Below, piece after piece: positions 1 through 11,422 of a stretch of 64,000 nt of DNA. The position numbers and the translations under genes are program-made. Origin of the DNA: Lotus japonicus (taxonomy: Eukaryota; Streptophyta; Magnoliopsida; Fabales; Fabaceae); NCBI RefSeq assembly GCF_012489685.1, contig NC_080045.1, forward strand, positions 5,585,001 to 5,649,000, written 5' to 3'. Numbering within the stretch: the stretch's first letter is position 1; every line of letters starts with the position of its first letter. Below the pieces are notes generated by a model, which worked only from the letters and a program-made list of their open reading frames with translations, did no database searches and was not told the origin of the DNA.

Positions 1-1004
1 CAGCACAGCTTCACAACATCACAGAAAGCACTGACACAGCTTTTCCTCTGTTCACTTTGCCACTCAATCCTCACCCAGCAAGAGAACCCATTTGATGAAA
101 TTGGAATGCTGGAATCACAGAGATGCAGAGTTACCTCCCCACTGATCCTCTTGCTCTTGCATGATGATGAAGCACATTGAACCATGGACTCAAGCCAAGG
201 ACATTCTGGCTGACCCACCATCTCTTTGTATGCAGAATTTGCCACCCTCACTCTGTTTTTGGAATCTGATATAACAGCTGGTAATGCCTCAGATTCAACC
301 TCTTCCTCAAGCTCCTCTGGCTTTTTGGGATTTTGAGCTAGAGCAACATTTGACATTGTTGTTGAGTCTTTGCTAATGCAGCCAACACTTATGAAAGATC
401 CAATTGGGCGAATTGGGTGAGGGGCTATGACAGAAGAAGCTGGTTTTTGAAGCTGCTGCAAAAGATCCCTCTCTTGTGGAATCTCAGCTTTGGTGTTCAA
501 ATCTATAACCTCAATGTTTGTTAATTCCAATTTGGTGGATGGTGTAGGAGAACATGGAAGCAATGGAAGTGTCACCAAACCTGGATTGGTCTTCTCCAAG
601 GTGCAATTCAGCACCCCAATTCCATGATTTGTGAGAGGGAGTTGAGGAAGCTGGGAAGGAGAAGCAAAACTCTGAAAAGAAAGGTTTTTTACAGGAGATG
701 TTACATGACATGGGGGACAGAAACCTAGGATTTGAGTTGTTTTCTGTCTCTTGAGAGAAGAGGGTAGTGCTATGGGAGCTCTTCCTCTCTTTCTGGTCCT
801 GGTGGGTCTGGCCTGAAGCTGTGGCCAGAGGTTCCTGAGATAAGGAGATTGCTTGATCTTCTGGGAGAGGGAAGAGGAGGAAGAAGAAGAGTCCTCATCG
901 ATGGAATTTGAGGAAGTTTCAGGCTTTGGAGCTATTGGTCTGTACCTGGACATGATTTCAGCAGTTTTTGCTGGATTTGAGTAAGGACTCAAGGTCTTGA
1001 TCAT
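1..1004 (-). CDS. plant-specific unknown protein, 3' end cut by window edge
   Basis: An uninterrupted frame runs from ATG at 1004 down to base 1, giving 334 residues with no stop, so the C-terminus lies outside the window. The N-terminus has a conserved-looking block around residues 18-29 (MSRYRPIAPKPE), a serine run at 39-45, then a basic block at 53-75 ending RTRKRGR that could be a nuclear localisation signal, and a CPPC pair at 96-99. The C-terminal part is Cys/Trp containing (WLESMVQC, GFSCWVRIEW, SAFCDVV). I recall this motif layout from a small uncharacterised plant family, but I cannot name a function. There is no signal peptide or membrane segment. Codon use and an AT-rich, TATA-bearing upstream region fit an expressed plant gene. 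No intron is needed over the visible part. Confidence 0.8.
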   Translation of the reverse strand, partial: MIKTLSPYSNPAKTAEIMSRYRPIAPKPETSSNSIDEDSSSSSSSLSQKIKQSPYLRNLWPQLQARPTRTRKRGRAPIALPSSLKRQKTTQILGFCPPCHVTSPVKNLSFQSFASPSQLPQLPLTNHGIGVLNCTLEKTNPGLVTLPLLPCSPTPSTKLELTNIEVIDLNTKAEIPQERDLLQQLQKPASSVIAPHPIRPIGSFISVGCISKDSTTMSNVALAQNPKKPEELEEEVESEALPAVISDSKNRVRVANSAYKEMVGQPECPWLESMVQCASSSCKSKRISGEVTLHLCDSSIPISSNGFSCWVRIEWQSEQRKSCVSAFCDVVKLC

Positions 1005-1108
1005 GGTTGCTCTGTTTTGATCCTCTGTTTTCCCCTTTTTTGTAACCCAAAAACCAAAAACAACCCAGATGATGATGATGAACAATGAGGAAGAAAGTGG
1101 TGAGAGTT

Positions 1109-1114
1109 ATAAAG
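1109..1114 (-). promoter_or_regulatory. possible TATA box for the gene at 1-1004
   Basis: On the minus strand a TATAAC sequence in a CT-rich context lies about 105 bases upstream of the ATG at 1004, leaving a plausible short 5' UTR that includes a CAT-repeat tract. This is position and consensus only. Confidence 0.35.
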
Positions 1115-1786
1115 GAGGGAGAGGAAATTGGTGAGAGATGGAAGGGGGGTTACGGTGTCTGTAAGGAGAGTTTTGTTTTGAGAAGTGACCAATGAGAGTG
1201 AGGCAACATGAAGTGAGAATGCTTGAGAAAAGGACACTTGGAATTGTACTGTGGGTACGTGTTGGTTAGGCTCATGAGAGATGACATGTGGGGATTGGGT
1301 GCTGAGAGTGGGTCCATGCATGGTTACACATAGTGATACTATTGGATAAGAACACAGTGGTCGGAGGGGAATTTTGAGGCACTTTTTGTGAGAGGATTGA
1401 AATTTTTTGTTGCCAAATTGTGTCACATTCGTTCTTTGGCATACTAATAGTAAAATTTTACAGTGATGATGATCCATAAATATTAAAATGGTGCTAATTA
1501 TTCTTAGAGAAATCATTTTTGAGTCGGATTTTGACTATCAATAAGATAATATTAGTTAATTAGCTGTTTTACCAGTGATTTGAATCCTCATCCCTTTACT
1601 CTTTATTCCCCGGTTCTTATATGTTCTAACTCTTATTATTTAAACTAAATAAGACACATAATATTAAATAAAAATATATGACAAGTAATTAAGATAAATA
1701 GTTTTGAAATGTTTAAACAACATTATTTATATATTTTGAAACGAGTATAAAAATATCATAAGGTCACAGTTGATGGTGGACAGCAC
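1115..1786. other. upstream intergenic region of the first gene
   Basis: AT-rich sequence with no convincing gene. The minus-strand frame across 1001-1516 is Ser/His/Pro-rich and lies over the promoter and 5' UTR of the gene at 1-1004, so I treat it as chance. A stretch near 1339-1395 recurs in diverged form near 2123-2180. Confidence 0.5.
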
Positions 1787-1793
1787 TTTTATA

Positions 1794-1978
1794 GGAGTAA
1801 TGATATATACACACCTCATTTTTTAAACACTTCATTTCACCTCTTTTTATTTCTATCTCTTTCATCTTATCATCTATCACATCTCATATTTTCTCTCTCT
1901 TACTTTTTCTTTTCTTCTTATCTCTCTCATCATTCCACCTCTCCACCTCAAAAGAGAGGTGTGGATGAAACATTATCC
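1794..1978. mobile_element. MITE-like element with 7-bp target duplication
   Basis: A 185-bp non-coding, pyrimidine-rich element. Its ends are imperfect inverted repeats of about 24 bases: the left begins GGAGTAATG and reaches CACACCTC, and the right ends GAGGTGTG...CATTATCC. The flanks TTTTATA at 1787-1793 and TTTTATA at 1979-1985 are identical and read as a target-site duplication. The family is not assigned; a duplication that includes TA could also fit a Tc1/Mariner or PIF group. Confidence 0.65.
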
Positions 1979-1985
1979 TTTTATA

Positions 1986-3185
1986 GTAACACTAGTGCTT
2001 AATTTATGAGTGTTGTTGACGGGCACAGAATATAGTTTTTTATAAGATTTGTCATTTGTAGTCACTAGAAATGGCCATAAATTGCAGGGGTTGCCACAAA
2101 AGATGTGTCCAGCTAATCCTTATTGGATAAGAACACAATGGTAGAATGGGAAATTTGAGGAATGCATTTTGTCAAAGCCCGAAATTAGAGTCAGGAGTGA
2201 GGAGCAGCACATTTAAGAAGAGGGGGTCAGGTTCAATGTTCAACATGCACCAATGAGGGTCCTCATGTGGTGTCTTGTGATGCCAAAAAGGGGGCTGTCA
2301 TCATAACGCGTGTGGTGTGGAGTGCCATGCATGAAAACACCTATAAGGATTGCTGGATTGGTTTGGTCTTTTTCCCCTGCTGCTTTCATGAAACTAACAC
2401 AGTCTCCTAATTACCAGTCGGTTACTACTGCTGTACTGCATATTCGTTGGTTTTCATTGCCATCTGTCTCCTCCACCATTTCCCATTACATGCAATCAAC
2501 AATGAGAAAAGAATTAATGTGATTGGAGAGTGTGTTTTACTATTGGGCGCCAACTCATTCCTCTTTCTTATATCTAATTACCAATTACCAATGAATGAAT
2601 CAAAACATCACCCTAGCTGGTTACTCCATAATGACAGTATATATATAGTAACTATTACAACTTACTATATGGAAAATCAATAAAAATGGTAATACATCAT
2701 TTTTTTTACATGAGAAAAAAGAAGAAAAGAAAGATAAATGAAAAATGTGATATAAAATATAACGTAATCGGAAAAGAGAGAAAAAAAGAGGTGTCTCAAT
2801 TAAGTGTGTATGGAGTGTTTGATAGTACTTATTGATGGAAATTAAATGTTGTTTTAACACCTAATCCGCCCACATTCAATAGAAAAATATAAAAGAAGAA
2901 AAATAAGTAAGAAATATGATTGGTGATCTGATAGCTATAAAAAGAAGAGAAAGTTAATTAAAAGAAATGAGCGGCTACCTTTCAAGGCGGCGGTGGCTCG
3001 CTTCACGCCATTAGACCTCGCTCCTTTAGATCGGCTATGGTTTTTTTTTATCCTTTTTTTTTGTGAGTCAAGGTCCCCCTAACTGGTTTGCCTTTATTTG
3101 TCCTCTTGAACCATGATTCCATGAAGCGACATCTTGGGGATGAGCCTCGAGTTCCTCTTTCTTCTATGGATGTGTCGAAATCAAG
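1986..3185. other. AT-rich intergenic DNA
   Basis: No gene supported. Short frames at 2310-2683 and 2621-2860 lack family resemblance. From about 2965 the text becomes more GC-rich and may be the 5' side of the degraded RRM-like gene at 3506-3730, before the LTR-like insertion. Confidence 0.4.
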
Positions 3186-3358
3186 TGTTAGAGTCAAGTC
3201 CCACATCGGAGAAGTCAAGGTAATAGGGAGAGTTTATAAGGAGATGGATTCATAAACCTAATGCATTAAGGTTTTGGGTTAAGATGTGGTGTTCAAGATC
3301 TCCTTGGTGTCTCCCCTTGGCCTTGACCCATGAGTCCTCGCCGTGACTCTCCCCAACA
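3186..3358. repeat. short LTR-like repeat (TG...CA), solo LTR or TRIM remnant
   Basis: The segment starts TGTTAGAGTCAAGTCCCACA and ends CCCCAACA, so it has TG/CA termini with a near inverted TGTT/AACA end. It has the short size and the GTCCCACATCGG sequence common in plant LTRs. I see no clear target duplication. It lies just upstream of the decayed RRM-like coding remnant, so it may have inserted into it. Confidence 0.4.
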
Positions 3359-3505
3359 GGATGCAACGACAACAGTGGTTGGCCTTGGGAGTAGTGACTC
3401 TTCTTTTGGGCATCATGCTTAATTTGAGGAAGAAGATGGTGGAGTCGAAGATGACTGTGACGAGAAATTCGACCGTTCAACAGGGACAAGAAGGGACATC
3501 ATGGG

Positions 3506-3730
3506 TTTGGAAGTTTTATGTTGCTCTTCATCGATGGCCTTTCAGATGACGCAACTTACCAATAGATCACATATCACTTTGCTTTGTTCGGAAGGATTGC
3601 TAGTGTTTTCCTTCAAAGGAATAGGAAGGACGAACGACGTTAGAGTTTTAGTTTTGTTCCAATGGTGTATAGGAGGGATGCAAATGGAGGCATTGAGAAA
3701 GCTTGATGGTGCTAGGTTGAATGAATGAGT
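3506..3730 (+). pseudogene. decayed RRM-domain fragment
   Basis: Reading from 3506, the frame gives a recognisable RNA-recognition-motif pattern: an RNP2-like LFIDGLSDDATYQ, an aromatic-rich YHFALFGRIASVFLQR stretch and an RNP1-like FSFV. In-frame stops interrupt it at least three times, and the downstream part (RRDANGG, then KLDGARLNE in another frame) shows a frameshift. RRMs of this type occur in plant SR-like proteins and in ORFs associated with non-LTR retroelements; which one this was is not decided here. Confidence 0.45.
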
Positions 3731-4550
3731 TATACTGGTCTCGATTGCAAAGTTCCCTTGATGGAAGAATGTTTCAGTTGTGGTTGTGAAGGGTTTGAAA
3801 GTTTCACGGGTGATTGAGGATGTGGGATCAAAGAAGAAAGTTTCGTACACATTGCAGGGGTGGGTGAAGGATGAGCTTGATTCTGCCTTCTAAGCCGTTG
3901 TGTGAGATTCTGGTGGGGAGTCCACTTTAAAGCGGAAGATTATTTCTTTTTTCTGACCATGATGATTTGTCTCTTGTTAATTCTAGGCTTTGTAATAGGG
4001 AGCTAAGAATTCTTGAATTAGTTCTTTTCCGTAGATTTTTTCACCCATGTGAAGTTCATCATCATGGCTCAATGTATCAAATCCTTCAATATTGTCAAGA
4101 GGAAGCAGGAACAAGAATAATCAACACCTTCATCAGCAACATTATGAATTTGAGCTAGCAAACCATATTCAGTTTTGTAAACTTAAAACATAAATACCAA
4201 TCTCCAAAAACATTATTTTAAGCTACTAAAAACACATATTAAGTATTAAAACAACCATAAACAGAATCCAATAACTTAAAAATTTGTAGACCCATGAGCA
4301 TTCGTCCCTAGAGTACCTCATCAATAGGCATTTGATTTGCATCACATTTTGACAAATTAGTTCATGCTGCTTTGTTCTCAACATCTTAGTAACATAATGA
4401 GGCCAAAACAAGGGATCTAACAGCTACAAAATGGTGACGTTAAATATCCAGAAAATAGAAGATCGTATCATGGCCATACTGATAAAAAAATTAAATCAAA
4501 CAAGCATGAGTTCTTAGCACCTCTTGTTTTTGTTCCATGATTCAACCCAA
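3731..4550. other. intergenic DNA, nothing recognised
   Basis: Apart from a possible tail of the RRM remnant up to about 3890, only AT-rich sequence with short unsupported frames is seen. Confidence 0.4.
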
Positions 4551-4559
4551 AAAAACAAT

Positions 4560-5708
4560 GGGCGCATCTAATATGCACAAAAGAAACTTTGTGTAACCTT
4601 GCACAACTAAGGGCTGGACCGGTAGGTGGTAATTTGTTTTTTTTTTTAAATTGATTTATTTTTAATACAAAAAAATCTTTTCATTTTTTCTAAAAAAAAA
4701 ATCAGTAGTTCCACCACTCTCTTCCTCCACCTCCTCTCCACCATGTCCTCCGCCACAACCGCCACCAGATCTCCTCCCTCACCGATCACCATCTCTCCGT
4801 TTTCACTTTTCACCACCACCTCTGCAATATTCCAAAAAGATGAAATCTCAAACCCAAACCATGGAACACATGAACCAGTCAGAAGAATCCCAGAAAAAAA
4901 AATGAAGCAACAACAAATAACACCAAGCCACCACCGCCAACACCACCCACACTGAGCCAACCCACCCTAACCACCAAGAAACCCAGAAAATTTCAAAACC
5001 CGCAAACCCAGAAACGAGAATCGAAGATGGTAAGAGGAGGATCGATTTCCTCACCGGTGAAGTAGATAGGAGGTGATCTGAGTTGTATATGCTCCGATCT
5101 GTGGCTATAACATCGATGACTGCGACGCGAGTTGATACTACGGCTATAGCTACGACTACGACGGCGAGATAGGCGACAACTTCTACTACGACCCCTGCTC
5201 CAACTTATACTTCTGCTACGGCTGCGACTTCTGTTGTAGTCCTATGTTCAAACTCTTTCAGGGCTACGACCCCAAACCACCAGATCTGAGGAGCTCCCAA
5301 CGCGTTGGAGAGTGGTAAGGGAACATGAGAAATCGCGGTGGGGTCGATTTGAGAAGAGAAGAGATGATTGAGACGTGGATTGGGAAGAGATGGGATGATT
5401 GTGGTGTAGATTTGGAAGAGATGTGGCGGAGGCAGCGGCGGCGGCGGCTAGATTGGGTAGAGGTGTTAGGTTTTTTTTTTTGGAGAAGGAGAGAGTCTGG
5501 AAGAGGATGAGAAAGTAAAAGAAAATAATTAATTTTGTTAATCAGAAAATGAGAAAAGTAAAAATAAAAACAATTAATTTTTTTTGATAAGCAACAATTA
5601 ATTTTATTAACTAAAAAATGAAAAAAAACCTGGAAACCTTCAATAGTGGGTCAGGAAGCCCTTGTGTAAAGTTACACAAAGCTTTTTTTGTGCTTATTAG
5701 ATTTTCCC
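4560..5708. mobile_element. non-autonomous Mutator-like element (MULE), 1.15 kb
   Basis: The two ends are inverted copies: the left begins GGGCGCATCTAATATGCACA and the reverse complement of the right begins GGGAAAATCTAATAAGCACA. The match continues through CTTTGTGTAAC and CACAA for roughly 48 bases. Perfect 9-bp direct repeats AAAAACAAT flank it at 4551-4559 and 5709-5717, the duplication size typical of Mutator elements. The interior is unusual: a CCACC/CCGCC-rich stretch (4710-4960), a CTACGAC-type low-complexity stretch (5100-5280) and GGAGA-rich sequence (5325-5510). No transposase is present. Two weak plus-strand frames (4743-4955, 5325-5510) are compositionally biased; captured host sequence is possible but unproven. 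Confidence 0.75.
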
Positions 5709-5918
5709 AAAAACAATAGCTTAATGATGAAGATAAGTGAGTATTGATTCTGAGCGTAAGGCAAAGAGGAGATAGTTGAAGTCAAACAAGTACAGTGAAA
5801 GTGTCAGCTACTCAGCTCCTGCATCTCGCTATCTTCAAGAAGGCGTTAATCAAAATAACAAGCAAATACAAAAGTTCATCTGTTGTTTCACTTTTGGATA
5901 TGTAAATGTTAGTGCCAA

Positions 5919-6138
5919 GAGAGTTAGATTTGGCACCCCACTCATTAGAAATGTCACCCCACTTTCGGAAACTTAAGGTTTTCGAAGTATTTTTCACTCA
6001 AAAGTGGGGTGTTACATGTATTTTGCACTACAAATTATGAATTAATTTCGGAATATAAGATTCCGAAATAATTCGGAACCCGAAAATCCGAAAATTGAGG
6101 TGTGAAATCTAAGGGTTGGGGTGTCAAATCCAGCTCTC
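5919..6138. mobile_element. MULE-type MITE, 220 bp, 9-bp target duplication
   Basis: The left end starts GAGAGTTAGATTTGGCACCC and the reverse complement of the right end starts GAGAGCTGGATTTGACACCC, with further matching to about 44 bases. TAGTGCCAA at 5910-5918 and at 6139-6147 forms a perfect 9-bp target duplication. It is non-coding with a CGGAA-rich centre. It appears to have inserted into the terminus of the hAT-like element that follows. Confidence 0.75.
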
Positions 6139-6420
6139 TAGTGCCAAGGGTAACAATATGGGTTGGCGGGTCGGGCTGGGCCCAACCCGCCCAAATGCGG
6201 GTTGGGTTGGGCTAGCATACTTTTAGTATTTGGGTTCAAAGTTTCAACCCAACCCATTAGAAAATGTAGTGAAATAAAAAAAGATGTGCAATGAGAAATT
6301 TTAAACAACCTTTTTTGGGTTGACCCACTTTTAAATTTGGGTTCAAAATCTCAATTCAACCCGTCAAAAAAGGTGGGCCAAACGGGCTGGCCCAACGGTG
6401 CAAGCCCATTTTGCCACTCC
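6139..6420. mobile_element. GC-rich hAT-like miniature element, probable
   Basis: A short element rich in GGGTTGGGC/GGCCCAACC words with ends that resemble inverted repeats: the left has a GTGCCAA...ATGGGTTGGCG pattern and the right, reversed, reads GAGTGGCAAAATGGGCTTGC. Terminal TGGCAAA-ATGGG sequences are common in plant hAT MITEs. No clean 8-bp target duplication was found, so the boundaries are approximate. Confidence 0.4.
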
Positions 6421-7132
6421 ACAATAGCAAGTTGACTAGCATATAATAGACGGGATACTGTGACTACTCTTTCCAACTAATCTCAGTTAAGTCACGTACT
6501 CTGTTATCTTCTTAATTGATTTAACCCGCACTAAAGAAAATATAATGTAAAAAACACTTACTTAACTTAATCCTTCCTTTTACTAATTAGTTGCCATTCT
6601 TCCAGCATTAGTTTTTAAACTATATTCATAGTGACAGCAACCTTTATTGAGAAATTTTCAATTTATTGCATCTTTTCCTAATTTAAGGATCATGGGCGAT
6701 GAATCTTGCTGACATCTAGCCAAGTTTTACATGCTCATCCAAATACTTGCTCTCAATGTACTTTACAAGTTCGAGGTCATTGTTACTGTCATTAACCAAT
6801 GATCCCTAAAATTTAAACTATTGGGTAAAAACCACATAAATAATTTTACATTATTTTCTAACAATTACGATCCGCCACCTATTAATCACAAAGGACAGGT
6901 AATAGGGCGCAGACTAGGAACTATGCAAATATATCCATACATATTTTACAGAGCTAGTTCCATGGCTGAATCAAACCAAAAAAGGGTAAATAGAAAAACA
7001 AAAGTTAGCATAGCTAATAACTCAAGAATTTGAATGTGATAAATCACCACAACTTTACAAAAGCTGCGTGTCAAGGTGCAAGCCAAGGTGATATGTTTAG
7101 CCTCCATTTTTTAAGGTCATTTTAGCCTATGC
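6421..7132. other. intergenic DNA, no gene seen
   Basis: AT-rich sequence without recognisable coding or repeat structure; the 70-residue plus-strand frame at 6821-7033 has no family resemblance. Confidence 0.4.
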
Positions 7133-7876
7133 GGGGTGGGAATAGGCCAGACCGTTCGTAGGGGCCTATGGTCTAGCCTATCACAGGCCCAAGCCAGGCC
7201 AGGCCAAATTGGTAAATAGGCAAGGCTTAGGCTTTTTGAAAAACCTATTTAGTTAAAAAGGTCAAGCTCAGGCCATTCAACAAGCTTTGTAAGCCTTACA
7301 GGCTAGCCTATTTAAGTAAATATGATTAGTATTTTTTTGGTAAATTGTAAATATGATAAGTATAAATATATTTTACCCTTGATGATGTTTATATATTACA
7401 AATTTATAATAATATCTTGATATTATATACTTATTGAGATTTTTATATATTTAAGCAAATTGACTTATATAACGATTCAAAGTTATAAGTCTTTTTAAAA
7501 ATAAATATATGACATATTTAAATATCTTAATATGACGTGTGATTTTAAATTAGCTCTCTAACTCTAAGAAACCAACATAGTCTCGTTTAGTTTCATCACT
7601 ACCTATTAGCTAATAATATTATAAGTCTCATTGTTGAAAATATTATTTTAGTATAATTTAACCCGTTAGCTTATAAGTTTGATAGCTTCTTTACGGATAA
7701 ATTTATTAACAAACGTAAAACTCTTGTTGTGAAACGGGCCTTTAAACAGGCTACCAGGCCAAGCCAGACTTTCGGAAGGCTCAGGCCAGGCTCGAAAAAA
7801 AGTCTTTGATAGGCCATAGGCTCAGGCCTTAAGATTTTTAAGCAAAGCCTACCTAGGCCCAGCTTATTCCCACCCC
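7133..7876. mobile_element. hAT-like non-autonomous element with GGGGTGGGAATA ends
   Basis: The left end reads GGGGTGGGAATAGGCCAG and the reverse complement of the right end reads GGGGTGGGAATAAGCTGG. Both arms are packed with GGCC, AGGCT and GCCTA words; the centre (7310-7720) is AT-rich and non-coding. GC-rich subterminal words with this terminus are typical of plant hAT relatives. The target duplication is unclear (TATGC occurs near both flanks), so exact ends are uncertain. Confidence 0.6.
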
Positions 7877-8571
7877 TTTATGCCCTATGGTTCTTTACTG
7901 CATGAATTAGTGATACCTCACATATCCTCGGTCGACACAAACTAGAAGACTAGAATTCAAGAGCAGTATCAATACTTTTCTTCATTTTCATGTGCCTAAA
8001 AGATTTGGTCTCATTCGGATGCTCAGATAGAGAGCACGGGAAAGGAATCGAAAGAATTGAAAACATGCAATATTGTATCTGACAGTGCAATCCACTGATA
8101 CGTAGGTTTTCAACATGATATGATAAAACCCCGGAGCAAACGTTAACATGCAGATATGTGTTGGCCCCGTTTTATCTGTGTCCATGTTCTAATTTCTGCA
8201 CAAGCCAAACAAGCAATTTAACCCTCACAATTCACTTTTTCTTCCTTCTTTTTCCCTTGTCTTTAAGGCATAATCATGTAACCCAGTGACATAATCTGCA
8301 CCAAAGATGACTGCTAACACAGGCCTAAAAAACAATTTGATGAATAGAAAAGGTTTAAACCTACGTTTAAGGTCAGTCAAGCATTGATTTGTCCATCAAA
8401 GAGACATATATACAACACAAATTAGGTAAATTTTTTCAGAAATGTTATGTGTACCTAAAAATATTTGATAGTAGGAAGTTCATACATGTTCACACCTTAT
8501 TTCAATTGGGTATGAGCCCTTTCAAAATACACATCTTGTTGATCTCTTCGCTTCCGCAAACACCCAAAACT
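7877..8571. other. intergenic DNA, no gene seen
   Basis: No supported gene; short frames at 7988-8185 and 8389-8580 look random. Confidence 0.4.
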
Positions 8572-8880
8572 CACTACTAGAAAAAGTATTTTTTACATCG
8601 GTTATTTCTGACTTTTCACATCGGTTTGCATTCGATGTAAAAAAAGGTGATGTGGTATGTCCTCAACTTTTCACATCGGTTATACAACCGATGTGGTAAG
8701 TACTTTTTTACATCGGTTATCTGGTATAACCGATGTAAAAAACGTGCCTGCAAAAAAAAAAACATTTTACATCGGTTTATATTCAAAACCTGCACATCGG
8801 TTATACCAGACGTCCGATGTGAAATGTGTACTTACCACATCGGTTTTGTTTGAATCCGATGTAAAATGTTTTTTTTTTCC
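8572..8880 (+). mobile_element. CACTA (En/Spm-type) element left end with subterminal repeats
   Basis: Begins CACTACTAGAAAAAGT, the classic CACTA terminus. It is followed over 300 bases by about seven copies of ACATCGGTT and several inverted ACCGATGT copies, matching the subterminal repeat arrays to which CACTA transposases bind. Some pairs form perfect small hairpins, for example 8706-8742. The opposite end (a CTAGTAGTG sequence) was not found to the right, so the element is truncated, probably before or at the gypsy insertion near 11977. No transposase domain is recognisable. Confidence 0.7.
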
Positions 8881-9132
8881 ATTTGCTTTTTTTGGAGATT
8901 TTTTACACTAATTTGACCTGAATATATTTTTTTTTAAATGAAAATTTATTAGAATAAAAGAGATCTTGAGAACACACTCTCTCAAGTGAGTTAAACATGA
9001 AAGGAAAATACATAGCTAAACATAAAAAAAAAAAAAACAGAATAGACTAGAAGAACTAGAACAAATCTAACTAGTACATAAACTAACTGGTAAAGACAAG
9101 TGCAAAAAATAGTCAACATATCAGTAGAGTGT

Positions 9133-9287
9133 TCATGGCCTCTTTTGTTTCTTTTGTTTCTTTACAAAGATAACCTTCACATGTTGTCGTTGATAAACTT
9201 CCTCTCTAGTCAAGGGTTTTGGAGCAACACCATACTCTGATTTTTCGTTGAAAGCTTTCTTCTTTTTACTATATGGATGATGACAGT
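9133..9287 (-). pseudogene. possible terminal exon of an unknown gene
   Basis: On the minus strand a TTTTTAG acceptor-like site at about 9288 precedes an open stretch whose product ends in a very basic tail (VKKQKKQKRP) after a PKPLTREEVYQRQ segment, then a stop. Downstream lies an AATAAA-like signal and a short A run. I do not recognise the protein. It could be a captured exon in the CACTA element, a real 3' exon or chance. Confidence 0.25.
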
Positions 9288-10200
9288 CTAAAAATGAATA
9301 CAAGAAACTAGTTAATTGAAGAAACTCAAAATCAAAATGAATACAACTTTTAAAGAAACTGGTTAGCAATGTGAGCTGTGAATATTATATAGTACCTTTC
9401 TAAAACAACTCAGCTGCTAGTTTTTTCAGCTCAAGCTAAGTGTCTTTCCACAATAGGTGCCAAGCTTCTGCAAAGTATCAGAAGTAAGCAGGTATGCTAA
9501 CCTAAACCTAAATCTGGGCATTCAACCCTGAAGTGGATTCAGGCTTTAATTTCCAATCAGTTGCAAATGAACTAAATATTAGGATATTACTTACATCGAC
9601 ATACCAACACATAAAGGCTAAGCTTAAGATAACAAATAGAAAAGAGATTCAGTACAAACACAAGCTAGATAAAAGCCTGTTAGAGAAAAACAAAGGCAAC
9701 AGCTCTAGAAGCTAAAGAAACAAGGCAAACACTACCAAAGGGAAGAAAAGGAATAACAACAGACAAAAATAAGCAACTACATTATCTCGGCCTCCAGTCT
9801 GACTATGATAGATAAGGGGGAATCCAATAAAATAATGGAACAGAGGTTGTACCTCTCTTCAACCACTCCTGTCCTGGAGCAAGCTTAGCCATTTTAGAAA
9901 TTGAAAAGCATTTCCCATAAATTGTAAACCCGTTGAATTTCTTTCATCTTTCGTTTTTCGAATGAAAATAATAAAAAGTCTAAAAACAGCAACAACATTA
10001 ACATTAAAAAAAACAGCAGGATCAGCGGCAAAAAGGGGCCTTCACCATTAGTAAACCGCATTCCATGAAGCCCAACACATCCAAGTAGCCACCATAGATA
10101 AACAAGACAAGATGAATAACAAATCAGCAGCTAAACTGAACCTGTAACAGCACTTGACTGGACCAGAAAAACCGCAGGAATAACAACACAACAGTTACAA

Positions 10201-10382
10201 ATGATAGAATCTAGATAGAAAAGGGAAAATGTTTCTGAAGAAGAACTGGAATTGATGAACTCTACTCTCAAAGTCTGAGAGAATCAGAGAGAAAACCGTA
10301 ACAATGATAACTGGAATTTCTAAATCAACTGCATTACAAGTTGCCTATCTTGCATAGTAGTCTTCAAAGTATAACAACATTA
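10201..10382. repeat. direct repeat, copy 1
   Basis: About 180 bases starting ATGATAGAA and ending TATAACAACATTA recur at 11423-11591 with scattered substitutions and a small deletion. No tRNA-complementary site follows it, so it does not look like an LTR. Confidence 0.65.
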
Positions 10383-11422
10383 CTTTCAGAATGGGTGCGG
10401 CTTGTTAAACACTTGGGTTAAACACTTTTAGACTTGGGGTTTTCAACAGTCATACCACTACATGGTGTCTGAATCAGTCTAAAACTAACACAAGAGCTTA
10501 ATGGAGCTAAATATTCAATAAATGATCAAAACAAGAGAAAACAAATATGCTAAATGAAGTATAGAACAGAAAGAAGTACCAAACACAGTACCTAAAAACG
10601 CAAGCTTCCACAAGCAGGACCAGGAGAGAGAGTGAATGTTCAATTAGCAGCACAAGTTCAACAAAAACGACACCTAAAAAGAAGAAAACCAAGCTTGAAA
10701 TCTCATCCCCAATCTCATTGAAGAGAAGGAAATACAAAAGCACTACTAAATACTAATAAACAAAATGGAAATACAGATGATCCACTATACCAATTGGGGA
10801 AAATTCAATGTTAATCACTAAGAACAACTAAATGACTGAGACATTGCATAAACACTCATAATGGAACCATATCATCACATCATTGAGTTCCCTTCTTTAA
10901 CATTATAATGAATAAATTGATAAGTACAATTTGCTTAGAAAAAAAAGCCATGTCTGGAAATAAAGTGTTGTTGCTTAAATCGATCATAAGCAAAACTGAT
11001 AGGTAAGTTGATCACATCAAACTTCATGGACCTTACCCTCAGTAACCGATACACAACAATTTTTAATACTTAAAGTAGGGCATAAAGCTAACCAAGAAGC
11101 AAACAGTAAAGTGTTCTAGTGTGTATTTTTTTGTCCCAAACATGAAGTAATATGAACAAGCATCACTTTTGTCATTCCTGCACACAATTAACTAAATCAC
11201 ATCATCAATATAAACTCAAACTAAGAATCAGAACATGCATAAGCTCAGGGGACTATATGATTAAAACTGGCATATTTCAATACTTCAGCAACAACAAAAA
11301 TTAGAAGTTAAACTAGAATTCTTACTCTCATTGGTTGTGTCCACTTTATATGAAAGGCAACTAACCTGATCATACGTCCCTATCGATGTAACAGTAGAAT
11401 CTCAAGAAAACAAAGCATGTTC

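Noticed and set aside
1001..1516. 171-codon minus-strand frame upstream of the first gene
   Set aside because: Overlaps the promoter and 5' UTR of the gene at 1-1004 and has low-complexity Ser/His/Pro content without a recognised domain.
4743..4955. 70-codon plus-strand frame in the MULE interior
   Set aside because: Compositionally biased (CCACC/CCGCC text); opposite frames are equally open, so it is not supported as a gene.
10507..10743. Hydrophobic 78-codon minus-strand frame as a membrane protein
   Set aside because: Its Leu/Val/Phe richness follows from AT-rich sequence; no homologous pattern or splice context.
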